Shown piece after piece: positions 49,101-61,035 of a stretch of 64,000 nucleotides of DNA. Source of the DNA: Pseudoscleropodium purum (taxonomy: Eukaryota; Streptophyta; Bryopsida; Hypnales; Brachytheciaceae); the NCBI GenBank assembly GCA_963969395.1, contig OZ017800.1, positions 16,462,479-16,526,478 of the forward strand, written 5' to 3'. Both the position numbers and the translations under genes were made by a program. Positions within the stretch are counted from its first letter, which is position 1; the number at the start of each line of letters is the position of its first letter. Under the pieces are notes generated by a model. That model saw nothing but the letters and a program-made list of their open reading frames with translations, was not told the origin of the DNA and made no database searches.

Positions 49101-52100
49101 GAATGGAGTTACTGAGGAACACATCAAAAAAGTCATTTACATAAGTAATTCTAAAATTACAAATTTAAGATTTTATATGTGGAGCTCTAATTCTAAACCT
49201 ATTATTAATGCTCTCAAAGTTATGACTATTATTTAGAGCTTGAAGTCAAGTTTTGGCACATATAGGTCAAACTTTGAACATTTAAAACTTTCTCATATGA
49301 TATCTTAATATTTCAATGATTGCTACCTAAAGAGTAGATGTTAAATTGCATTGAAATCATCTTTCAATTGCTAATAAGACCATCAACAACAAAGGTATTC
49401 TATTTAAACTATGACTATTACTATTGACTATTGGTATGACTATTGGTATGACTTAGTAGAACCAATAGTTTAAACAATTACTTATAACATGTTGTTTCCT
49501 TGGAATTGCAATATAATGCACTTGCATTCTTTTAAAAATGAATCCTTCAAAACTAAAAATTTTCATTTAAGAAGTGGTTAATAAATTTAAACATTAAAAA
49601 ATGATTAGTATGATTGATAATGACAAACTCATTTTTATGCTTCCAAATATAGAATTTTATGGCTTCATTTACCACTAATTTGAAATTTGAAAGAAGATAG
49701 ACTTTCAAAGATCCATATCCAATAGTTTGGCCCTTCTTTTATATTCTTTCATTCTAATGTTGAATTCATATTGCCTCCCTGAACTTACTCTTAAATTTGT
49801 TGTTGCTTGAAATCATGAATACTCATGCCATGATTGAGTTAATCCAATAACAAATTCTTAATCTTCAATTCTCAATTACTTGGAACCATGTGCATATGCA
49901 AGATGTTGTGACAGAAATCCTAAGTTCATAATTGCTTCAAACCATAATTATACACTTGCAAGAATATGTGACATAAATTCCAATCCTTTACAAATCTCTA
50001 GTCTTAAAGTGCACATGTGTGTAATGATTGACTTGTGCACATGCATTTTTTTATTTCTAAGATTTGTTAGGAGGCGAGATAGAGACAACAATAGTGACAA
50101 CCGAGTGGGCCATGGCAGAGGTTTTTTACAATCCAACAATACTAACTGTAGTCTAGATTTTGTCTATTTCCCAAAACCCAGGACTAAGTATAGGGGTCCT
50201 AAAATCAAAGGGAATGGTCAAATAGTCTAATGTTTCGCAGCTAGAAGTCACTTGTAAGCGAAATTGTTATGGGATTTACTCAACAATTTTACTATAGAAA
50301 TCAATTGTAAAACACTCTTATATCCCAAGGATGAATTTGGTAGCCTGTCCGTTAAATAATGCTATGGACGCATGATTGTTGTCCCGGTCCTGCCTAGTAT
50401 TCTAGGGGTATTTTCAAGACAATTTGGCAGGTTTATAAGAGCAATTTGTCATGCATGATCTAGACTTCTAAATGCAACAATTTACATATACACATTTATA
50501 ATATATATATTCATTAATTACCGTGAAGCTTTTTACCAAGACAATTTGTCCAGTCACTACTTAGCTAGCCAAATTACTAAGTTAAATGAGTATCACAAAG
50601 TCCCAGTCCTCTACAACAAATTGTCTCTATCTAATGCAATGGGAATGAGTGTGTGATGCAAAACAATTTACAACATCAACAACAACAAAGTAATTTATCC
50701 AACACACCCTTCATATAACCACAACATTTTGATAATCACAACTACTCGTGCACTTTAACCTAACTATCAACAAAAACTATTTGTCACACAATATACCCTA
50801 TCCGTTACTCAGTCAATTTGTTCTACCATATATTGATTTCTTCTACTAATTCCAGGCACAATACTCTTTTTCAATAATTAAATTGATAAGAACAATTTGC
50901 CTATACACTGTCTGCAGTGAAATCTGAACACTACGGCAATTTGTCTCTAACACGAGCCCACTATGACCATACTATATTCAACAACATCAACTGGCCCAAG
51001 ACAAATTGTCAATTTTAGAGACCCGGTTGTTAACCACTCTAACAACCATGAGTTTAGACAATTTGCTTCTATTCTACCAACTGTATTATCATCCCAGAAA
51101 TTCAGTCATAAAATAAATTAACTTAATTCTATTTTGGACAACTGGTCTATCCACATATAACTCCTGATTCAATTACACAACACATATTCCGAACAATTTG
51201 ACTTCATACATTATCAGCATAAAAATAAATCAAATTGCCATACCTGGATCCATTCTTCCAGCATCCCAATTCTTTAATCTCCCAATTTTACACACATCAA
51301 TTTAAATTATATATATATATATCATACACCACGGAACAAATTCACTGTTGGAATTCACTAGACAATTTGTCTCTAATTACTTTTAATTCTTTGAAACTGG
51401 TTCTAATTATTTATTATGATTACAATTACGACTTGTCAATTTGTCTTCTCACAGCCATGTACTAAAACCCTGATACACTACTTTTCTACATAATTCATAA
51501 AACTGTAGTAGTCCAGGCAATCACAAAAAAAATTATAAATAAACTTAATCAAGACAATTGGTCAAAAGTACAAATTAAAATACATCAGGAACTTATCTGA
51601 GATCAGTTGACCTGCATCACTGGTTCCGGCAAATTGTCTTTACACGCACGCCAACTCCACAGCATCCGCGTTTCCAACTAATTGACAAATCGTTTGCTCC
51701 GTTTGATTCACGACAGTCCCACAGACAAATTGTCTTCTAATCCCAATAAATTGTTATTCATTTATTTCCAGTTATACATTTGACAATTCGACTCATACAT
51801 TCATGATACAACACTAAACCAGTCAAATTGTCTAAACATGGATCCACCATTATACAATTCCCACAAAACCATACAAACACAACTTAACAGAACACACTTA
51901 TTCACAGACAATTTGTCTCATAATTCCTTCAAACAACCACAAATTCATCACAATAAATCTGCACACAACTTACACCAAGAAATCAAACACACACTGAAAA
52001 CAAACACCACAATTCAGACCAGTCACCAAATCAGTTCAATATTTGACAAATTGCTAAGTATCTCTATCCACTCACTGGAGCAAAATATACAAATTGTCAA

Positions 52101-53199
52101 TTTTATAATTTTACACATCCAAAACAATTCCACCAAACATACAATTCGACACAAACAAATGCAGAGATCCAATCACTAGATACTCAAGACAATTTGCTAA
52201 ATTGATTTACAGTTCAGAGGATCCAATCACTGGATCTTGACTGCAATTGATAAATTGCCCGATTTAGTCCAATCACTGGATCTAAATTCAACACTTATAG
52301 ACAAATTGTTTACAAGAAATATTATATTATTATGAAATTCCAAAGTACATGAAAAACGAGACAATTTACAAAAGCTATTTGATAACCGAGAAAGTGAGAG
52401 AGACAAAATGACAAATTGCCTGCCTAAATGCAAAACTAAAAGACAACCATTCAAACCCGAAATAGAGTCAACTTGTCTTTTACCATCTCAAAGCTTTTAT
52501 GTTTCTTTCTTTCTACATCCTTTCTAATCTGGCAATTTGTCTACATTTCTACTCTATTGTGTGAATTCTTTGTCAATTTGTCTCTATTCACACTATTCAC
52601 AGCAAATTGTCCAAAATCGAAAAATTCACAAGACTACACTAACTAAGGCAACCTTAGAGCTTGACCATGTGGTTGGCTTGAACCGTTTTGTGCAAGAATC
52701 TGACCTCTCTCACCTCAAGTACCTCCACGCCATTGTCAAAGAGACACTTCATTTGCATCTTCCTCTTCCATTTGTCTTCGTACATTTGAACAAGGACGCA
52801 ACCAAAGCTTTGGGCTATGACATCCCCACATAGGCACACATACTCATGAACTTGTGGGCCATTGGGTGCAACAACAATAGTTGGGAGAAGCTTCTAGAGT
52901 TTTTCTAGAGAGGTTTTTGGAGGGAGGAGAGAATGTAGCAATGGAGTTTTGGAGACAACATTTTGAATTGTTGCCATTTGGGTCGGGTCGATGACTGTCT
53001 TGGGATGGGATTGGCATCCGTGGTAGTGCCTTTGCAAGTGGCGAGCTTGCTACATGCATTTGAGTGGGATGCAAAGGAGGTTGAAATGGAAGAAGCAAAG
53101 CCAAGAGGAACATTGCCATTACAACAACCCTTGGTTGTAGTAGCAAAAATGAGGTTGCTATTGCATTTGTACAAGGTAAGGGTAGATGCACACATATAG
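46198..53199 (+). pseudogene. Cytochrome P450 pseudogene, duplicate of the intact CYP71-clan gene
   Basis: All five exons are recognisable: 46198-46226, 46885-47200, 48212-48480, 48853-49140, about 50060-50146 plus 52644-53199. Lesions visible: exon 1 lost a base and stops at 46219-46221; exon 2 is frameshifted after YGPLIS (one G lost near 47090); exon 4 has TGA at 48973-48975; the exon 4 donor GT became AT at 49141; the exon 5 acceptor is altered; a 2.5-kb insertion splits exon 5 after a PTILT-equivalent codon; further TAG stops lie before the PERF motif; and in the heme loop the frame reads TTTGGGTCGGGTCGA then TGA (52992-52994) with the Cys codon lost. Promoter and exon 2 remain very similar to the intact gene, so the duplication is not ancient. 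It cannot make a P450. Confidence 0.95.
50147..52638. mobile_element. Solo-LTR-like insertion (2.49 kb) packed with an ACAATTTGTC-type motif
   Basis: Ends are TGTAGTCT and AGACTACA (TG...CA, 8-bp inverted), with CTAAC at 50142-50146 and 52639-52643. The intact P450 keeps the single site aatactaactaagg, so boundaries are well defined. A 5-bp duplication with TG...CA ends is the signature of an LTR; no coding region, second LTR or primer site is seen, hence solo LTR. The body has about 35 copies of RACAAWTTGYC-like words in both orientations, most 40-80 bp apart, plus an (AT)n run at 51307-51322 and three copies of atccaatcactgg at 52167, 52221 and 52267. An alternative is a TIR element with GTAGTCT ends and a 7-bp ACTAACT duplication. 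Confidence 0.75.
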
Positions 53200-54621
53200 A
53201 ATTTTCACATGCTTTTAGCTCCCTAAAACCTTAACCTACACAACATCCTTACCATAATTTTGAGATTTCCTATTTTAAGGATATTTTGTATAAATGGATA
53301 TGGTATTGTTAGAATATGGAGAGAATAATAGAAAAGATGGTGAAAGTGTTATATTCTAAATTAGTTGAAAGGTCATCTTTTGGGAAGATATCATGTGTAA
53401 GCTTTTATTGTGTTGTTGAAGTGATGGAGAGAATAAAGGAAAAGTCAATGGAATCATCAAACGTAATAATCTAGTTGGTGTGGATTTGTTTACTTAGTTT
53501 CTAATTTTTCATCTATATAAGGAAAAAATTATTAAACTAAAAACTCACAAGATATTTCTAAAACACTTCTAAGACCAATATATGATACAATGTTACACAA
53601 TTTGTATACTTTCATTTCAAAATTGGAAGAAAACTTTTGATTTTTTAAGAACTCAAACTTCAAAGTCATCTATACAACCCATGTTCACTTGGTAGAGATA
53701 ATCCCAAGAAATTATACAAAAGTAGACATCTACTCTTCAAATGTACACACCAAAAACAATTCTAGAGATGTCAAAGTTCAAAATTGTGTTTCAAAGTAGA
53801 AGATGATTCTAAAATCCAATTTAGAGCCCCCCTATGCAAGATATAGTATTTTTGAGACAAAATTCTAGAGTTGAAATCACATATTGTCCCCTTCAAAAGA
53901 AAAAAAACAACCTCTTGCAAAAAGTTTAAAAAACTCTAGTACCTTTTTATACCCAAACCTCTTCTTATTCTACTGAAAAGGTTGAAAACCCAAGTAATGA
54001 AGTCCATGAAATGACAGTCATGAAGTAACATAGATACCACTTATGAAAAATTGCTTGAACTTAAAAGGATAAAAGAGGTTTGAGTATACCATATTCCTAG
54101 AAAGACTCCAGTTCTAAGCAACATTAACATCACAAGTATCATTGTGCAATAGTTGTAAAGATATCTTCTAAGTAGATAGTAAGAGCTTCGTAATTAATCT
54201 ACTATCAATTGATTGAAACCATTTAAATTTTAAATTAAATTTCATAATAATTTTTGGAACACCCCTTCCGCCTACCCTACATGCTTATATTTTTAAAACC
54301 CAGTTCCTATGTGCATTTGATATGAGATATTTCAACCCAATCTTATATCTGTATATGTATGTCTATATGATATTTTGTATTACATAATGTGTTTGCATTT
54401 TTGTATTGTATTATGTATTGTATTTTTTGTCTATATTTTTTTATCTATATTCTATACCCATTTTGGACAATTGAGATTCATGGTTGATTTAGATCCAACA
54501 ACCAACTTTAATCAAATCTGATGGCAAGGATGTAGGGGGGGATTTTTTCCCAAATTGCAATCAATGACTATTTTTTTATGGGATGAAGGTCCAAGGTAGA
54601 ATGGTGGCATCGTCGCAATAG
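53200..54621. other. Intergenic DNA after the P450 pseudogene
   Basis: AT-rich, no gene seen. It has no obvious counterpart after the intact P450, where the next repeat starts within about 15 bases of the stop, so it is an insertion here or a deletion there. Confidence 0.5.
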
Positions 54622-55325
54622 ATAGTTGTAAGAAATACCTACTATTTTTGGTTCAAAATAGCTAACTATGACTTTTGGAATAACTTTTTTAGTTAAATAA
54701 AATATGGATAATTTATAAAACACTCAAAATAGTATATATGTGAAAATTCAAGCCGAGAAAATTTTATTTTTCAAAGTTATGTTCAAAAAAAGAGTGATAG
54801 AAAATGCAAGAAAATAGATACTTTTAAATTTTACTTTTAGAAAATAGTAAAAAAATTCAATAAAAAAATTCATTATACCTAATTTGAAGATGCTTCTTTT
54901 CAATCATTTTCATCTTTAGAAAAAAAACTTATGTTCTTTGCACATGCATAAATATAGTGCACTTTGAGTACATGTGGAAGGTGGACACTTTATTTTTCTT
55001 AGAAAATTTCTTTGAAGGCTCATGTTCCTTTAGTAGAAGTCTTTGTATCTCAATTTTGACCTTCAAATTTGCATTCTTGTGTTAGAAATATCTAGTGCTA
55101 AATCCCCCTAAAATCGCGAAGGTGGACAATCAATTTGGAGAAATTTAATAGTAGTGTACTAATTTTTTTAAATTGGAAAAAATTAACCAATTTATACAAC
55201 TACCACATATACCTTCTTTCAAATTTTATAGAAAATAAACATATGATTCAAAATTTATGAGTAAAAAACAACTTGTCCAAGGCTAGGGAGACAAAAAAAA
55301 AGGACAAGTGTTTCTTGTAACAACC
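54622..55325 (+). mobile_element. Most complete copy of the arm element (about 0.7 kb)
   Basis: Left end atagttgtaagaaatacc and right end gtgtttcttgtaacaacc are inverted and of the same TTGCAAGAAACAC type as the other MITEs. The interior matches arm 1 (25383-26011), arm 2 (inverted) and the sequence at 36214-36357. Non-coding. Confidence 0.65.
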
Positions 55326-55664
55326 TTGCATCACTCTCATTGCCCTCAATACTTTGACATGGAGTGAACAAATACTCAATTGTCATTCTCACAATAGGAG
55401 GCTTTATCCTAATATCACTCCCTTACTTTCTCTTTTTCAAGTAAACTCCTACTTAAACTTTCTCATATAGCTTTCATCAATCCAAAGCCAACAATGCGTG
55501 AGGTAAGACAAAGTTGAAGTTATTTCTATCTTCAAGAATAGAACAAAAGCTTCTCTACCAAAAGCTCTCCTTATTGAATTCAAAACACTAATTCTAACCT
55601 TGTAGGCGCAAGTATACAAGTAAGCTGCTAACTATTTGAAACACAAATGAGCAAGCAGTACACC

Positions 55665-55805
55665 CACTACTAGAAAACTTCAGATTTTCTGTTGTTTTGG
55701 TGGCATTGATTTGGGCAAAATTCAACAAAATTTTGTCCAAACCAACAAATTTTTGTCCAAATCAATGCAACGAAAACAACAGAAAATTTGGATTTTCTAC
55801 TAATG
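55665..55805. mobile_element. 141-bp foldback MITE, CACTACTAGAAAA ends
   Basis: About 58 bp at the left (cactactagaaaacttcag to gggcaaaatt) is repeated inverted at the right (ttttgtccaaatcaatgc to tttctactaatg), leaving a short loop. The terminal CACTACTAGAAAA is typical of CACTA-related plant MITEs. The two small open frames over it are mirror by-products. Confidence 0.85.
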
Positions 55806-58560
55806 AGGTACTTCTTCTCAACATAGAATTTGAAGAGGTAGATCAAGCTTGTTATTGCACAATAAGTAGTAGCCATCTTAATCCATGTAGTTGTAACAAC
55901 TTGGAAAATACCCCTTTTTCCAAGAAATTAAAATTCCTTTTGTTTTAGTTTTCTCTATATATAGGACACTTTGAATCATTCAATTTCAATAAATGAGATC
56001 ACATTTATGATGAATTTTATTTTATGAGCAATAATTATGGAATCACTACACTTAAATAAATTTTGGGATTATTTTTTCAATGGGAATTTCAATATTTCTG
56101 AAAAATAAACAAAAAAAACTAAGGTGTAGATTACTTCTTACAACATCACTATAGTTGGGATTGACATTTTTCAATTTTACAATTTTGTTATTAAATATCA
56201 ACTATTCTTGGTCATACTATACCTTCTTCTATTATGTATTTTTTAAGATATTTAATGTGAAGAATTATTTGTGGAATAATTTTATATTTATTTTCAATTT
56301 ATTTCCTAGACATAGGGGTTGCAATAACAAATTTTACAACATATACATTTTTTAGTAACAAGTTTGAAAGGAAGAACTTCACCATTTTGTAAGTCTTAAA
56401 AATGCTTAATTTCTTGTAACTCTATCATCATTAACTTAGGATTGATTAAGTCTTTCACTACTAAATTTTAGGTAGATGTAATTGAATCCCTTAAGTCTAA
56501 AAAGTTTTCTAAAGGATTCTTGAAGTTTTGAGCAAGTACATATGATCTCAATTATTAGCAAGATTTACTTAAACATTTTTTGGAGATAGTAAAACTCCCT
56601 GTAAAACTCATTAGCTTTCTTGAAATATAGCTTTCTAGAAATATTTTCATTTTCATTAGTCCCTAGGAGCAAAGTTTATTCCATAATAAGTCTAAAATAG
56701 GTGAAGGTAGATAATAAAAAAATAACAAATAAACTTGAAGTAATTTTAAAAGAAATGATTTCTCACAAATTATAATTTTGTCTATGTGGAAAGATTTAAT
56801 TCATTCCATTCTAATAAGTGATGTTAAAGTTCCAAAGCTTCTTATTTTATGTGCAATCTTTGTAAATTCTTGGGAAAATAATGTCTTGGAATCATTTCTG
56901 AAGTGAATTTTCAAAATTAAAAAAAGAAAGCACTTACTTTTAGTTTGTTTTTTACAGAAATTTCATCATTTATTGGAAGTAGTATGCTTCAATTCCATCT
57001 TGGAGCTATTATTAACAATTCAATTTTCCTTCTCTTCATACCTACTTTTATTTAATAGTTTTTTAAAGGAATGAAAATCAAATGGGGATAGAATTTTTTA
57101 CCAAACTTTCAATTCAATTCTCCCACAAAAATGAAATTCACAATTTGAAGTATAAAATGTTAATGTTAATTTTATGTTAAGGGGACTCAAGCCTAAAACT
57201 ATGTCCAATTTTGATTTCCAAATGTAGAATGTCAATAATTTGGGTTTAATCCCTAACATTCCTTTGCAATTTGAGCCCTCCCAAAATAGAAAATGGTTAC
57301 TAGTATCTAAATTTTGCAATGAATTTTTTTTATAAAATGACAATTGTAATCTTATGATTTTAATCTATTTGCATGTAGAGCACATTCTAAAAGTTTTAAA
57401 TTCAAATTTCAAACCATTTGTGATATGTACAAGATCAAAGTAGAAAGTAGTTTTTTTTTCCTACTTTGTATGGCCGTAGAGGTATCTCAAATTCAGAATT
57501 CAAGGAAAATTAGAGATTGTTGAATTTAAATTGCACTTTTTTTTAGTATAGTGTAAATGCTAGGGTTGAAAATCATCAAACCAAAACTCAAAAATTTGAA
57601 ACCACCTTGTGAAAAAATTTGAATGAATGGATAAAACATTAAAAAAACATAAATAGATTCATCAAAATTTTATAAAAAAATGTCCTACTCTACAATTCAA
57701 ATGGTGCATAGTTGTATTATAACAACTAAAGTGAGAGGTTAAAAATTGAAAAAAAATTTGAAATTCAATTATTAAGGTCTCAAAGATGATTTTTCATGCC
57801 ATTGCCTTCAAGGAAGAATGCCAAGTGGTAATTCTTCACCAACCCTTCAACCATTACAAAACTTAAATTTTTGTGGTCAAATCATTCAAAAATTCATAAA
57901 AAATGCATGAATAACCTTCCAAATTGCATCTTCCTCTATAGAATAAGGTAACAAGTGCTAAATTCAAGTGATTGGATCCTAAAGGCCTCTTTTAATACAA
58001 AAATGCATATTGAATGTACCAAAGGCTAACGAAAAGTATTTTGAACCCTATGGTTTTTCAACTTCACAATTTCATAACTAATTTTATAAAGTCTCAAAAA
58101 ATATGAAACGATTTGCATAGGATACTAGTTCTATTTATCTTTCAAGGATAACTATGGAAAAAAAAATTCAAGATGCAATTAGCTTTCTCAAGAATATGAT
58201 TAGCTTATAAATAGTTGCATTGTAAAATCTCTGCATCCAAAATCAATTTTGCCCCAAATACAACACCTACATTTGAATCAAAAACATCACAAGTACCTAG
58301 ATATCGATTACACAAGATGCACACAATCAATATTCGAGTCTATGAGAGCCTTTTGGTACACCCAAAGACAAATTCATAACTTAAAAATTCATAACTTATT
58401 CATACAATGTCCAAATAATGCATGCTAAAATGCTTTGGAATCCTCTGTCACTTGACTGTCTACAAGTCACTTGATAAAAATAAGATCCAATAAAAAAATT
58501 TACATTTAATAATAGTACTTATGCTCATCTGTAATTAACGACGGCTACAGGTGCACATAC
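55806..58560. other. AT-rich repeat DNA, third diverged copy of the intergenic repeat
   Basis: Distant matches to 28700-29300 (attcattctat...agtgatgaaaaag-like and ccatcttagatc...ggaatgaaaatca-like phrases around 56790-57080). No gene seen. The last 60 bases begin the less AT-rich promoter of the next gene. Confidence 0.55.
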
Positions 58561-58930
58561 CTTCCCCTAAAAGAACATTTGAATTCAGAGCCCACTCCCG
58601 CTGACCCTCTTGACCAACACACCCAAGTCCAGACAGTCAGTTACAAGCGCGTCGACCGACGTGGCCGCCACATCAGATTCTCACACCACGCACCAATCAG
58701 AGCCCAGATTCACCATCTCCTGGCACACGAAGCCCACGCTTTCAAGTGTTCCGGAACGCAGCAATCTTGCTGCAGGCGTCATTGTCGTGCACTGGCTTCT
58801 GTTTTGGTTCTCTTCATCATCAATCTCTCTGCAAACTCTTCTGTGATCAAGCGTCTCTCGATGTGTCGGAAGTCTCCAATTCTGCTTTAGACTCTGTTTT
58901 TCTTTGTCGGAAACCTTCACTTCAGACACC

Positions 58931-61035
58931 ATGGCGTGCGCGGCGATGTGCAGCTCGCAGTGCGCTGCTGGATCCCGTGTTTGGTAAGTTTATAATCTTT
59001 TTATGCTCTTCTTTTTCTTTTCTCGATTCTTGGGTTTCTGTTTTGGTGGATGTTGGGTTGATGGTTTGATCGATCGGAAGATTTGAAAAATTGTGCCCGC
59101 GTTTGGGATGTTCTGCCTATTGCTTTTTTGAAATGTTGGGTTGCTGCTTGGGTTGATGGTTTGATCGAAGATTTGAAAATTTCGTGTGTGGTGGGATTGG
59201 GATCCTTGTTTCTATTGATGGATGTCGTTTAAGGTAACGACGAGAGTTGAAGCGATGAGCGTGTTTCTGTTTATTTTAGGAGTGGTCAGACTATTAAGTA
59301 TTGCTGTTAGCAAGTCGAAGCGGATTCCAACGTAAGAAAGAATGCATTGTTTGGATACCATATGCAAAAATTATAAGAGTCCAAAGCTTTTCGGTAGATG
59401 ATCTAGTAGTTTTAGGGGGGTGTCGCCATTATCTCTTATTGAACCTAATGGTACACCTTCATAACAGCTTCTATCTATGGTTTGCGATGCTTTGGAGCTT
59501 TGTGATTTGGGGTTCTGGAGGTGTTTGCAAATTTAGCGTAGGGTTCCCCAAAGCAGAGGAAGCTTAGAATGTCCGTTGACCAATCCTGGAAGCAACACGT
59601 TTTCTGATCCCATCATTTGACTGAGGTTATGCGCAAATGTTTAGATCATCGCATTAGCAATCATGCATCATACCTCGTATTAGAAATACTGAAGGAATAC
59701 TGCAGAGGGGCAAAGTCAAAGGAATCTTATGATCACACTAAGTTTCCTGTTGATTTGACATCCTTGCAGCAGAATTGCTTCAACTCTTATTGATTAACTC
59801 TTCAACTTTTAGTACTTATGTTTGAGAGCTTGTGATAGTGTCGGAGACCATGTGTTCTTGTATTAGTGCTAAATCTAGCAGTTACAGTTCAGATGATGTT
59901 CCTTTTAGAATTATTTACCTTCAGCATTGACTGGATTACAAGGCTCTTTCGGAGTTGAGTTTACTGGAATGCGTATCTTTTGGCAGGACGAGCAATGTTC
60001 CGGGGGATGATTTCTTTTCAGGGAAGCGTGATCTAAGCTTCAATAAGGTAGCGCCAGCAACAAGGAAGTCATCTGTAGTCAATGCGGCAGTGAGGAGTTC
60101 CTCTGAAGCTCCGACTGATTTGAATGGCAGATTGTCAAATGCTTGCTTTGACCAGTCTTGTGCAATGAGCTTGGCTATCAATCGCCCCGTAAATACTGAA
60201 TCTCCGTGTAATGTGGAACGGTGGGTCGAAGAATCTGTGCATGAGGTTAGTTCTATATCATCTCACTCATTTCCATATCAAATTCTCTCTATGTGGAAAT
60301 GTACACCTTGAAGCCTCCAAATAAGCATCTGAGCATGGATAAGTGATTGAGAGAGGATTCCGATGCTATCGTATGAATAAGCAGTGATTTTTCAAAGTAA
60401 TCCTAGCTAGGTTCACATGCTCAGGTTGTGTACATTTTAGGCAGAAACCTATAGGGGTCACACTTGGGTATGGGTTGAAATTTGTTGGTGTACTTCTTGC
60501 AACCGTTGCAACCAAGATGGGATCATTACATGACCACTTGGGCATTTTTCTTCATCACCCTGCTAAACTTCAATTATTGACTTTGCAGATTGTAAAGAAC
60601 ATTCAGGAGGCACCCTTTTTGCAATACGTTTTTGACTCCAAGAGCCGGTTCAGTAGATCCCAGCGACAGAAGATCACGCCAGAAAACTACTGGCCTTCTG
60701 TTCGGGAGTCCTTGTCCGCGGTGGATCCCGATGGTGTGATTCTTGTGCAGAAGTTGGGACCTGGATGCGCGGCCACTTGCTGTCTTGCAGAGGCTTTGGG
60801 CGGGGATGGTGAGGAGATGGTTTGTCCTCTGCATCAAGCTGAAGGAGCAGAAACCAATGTGTGGGGAGTGCTTGTCCAAGCGCGTGGAGGTTTGCAAAGC
60901 AACAATGCTTGTTACCTGTTGAAGACCACCAGGGTGTCGTCCTCTGCTGGGACTTGCACCAGGTACTGTTTAACCAGGGCCACCTGTTTTGGGCCTTCAT
61001 ACGTTGAGCAGCTTGAGAATGCTTGGCTGTTGTGA
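58931..61035 (+). CDS. Plant-specific protein of unknown function, probably plastid-targeted, 3 exons, 252 aa
   Basis: Exons by eye: 58931-58983, 59987-60245, 60589-61035; phases agree (53+259+447 nt). The ATG lies in an accATGGcg context. Residues 1 to about 50 are rich in Ala, Ser and Cys and nearly free of acidic residues, as in a chloroplast transit peptide. The conserved-looking core starts ERWVEESVHEIVKNIQEAPF and continues FSRSQRQKITPENYWPSVRE and VDPDGVILVQKL. The C-terminal half is Cys-rich (CAATCCLAEALGG, VCPLHQ) and ends ENAWLL. From memory this matches a family of uncharacterised land-plant proteins (possibly the DUF7804 group); no reaction or partner is known to me. No lesions seen; intron 1 is long (1.0 kb) for this window. 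Confidence 0.8.

Larger units (their letters stand above)
36580..54760. repeat. Segmental duplication, copy 2 (repeat DNA plus P450 pseudogene)
   Basis: Same order as 22610-36360, starting actaaaaagatgttaaacaag. It lacks the TTAA insertion but has its own additions: about 42620-43430 (with a small MITE), about 44751-45778, and the solo-LTR-like 50147-52638. The region after the pseudogene (54620-54760) again matches the region after the intact P450 (36214-36360). Confidence 0.85.

Noticed and set aside
50421..52605. Motif array as a CRISPR-like array
   Set aside because: Repeats are only about 10 bp, occur in both orientations, spacing varies from about 20 to 140 bases, and the host is a eukaryote.
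50141..52644. Cut-and-paste element with GTAGTCT ends and 7-bp ACTAACT duplication
   Set aside because: Possible, but TG...CA ends with a 5-bp duplication explain the same bases with a well-known mechanism; kept as an alternative only.
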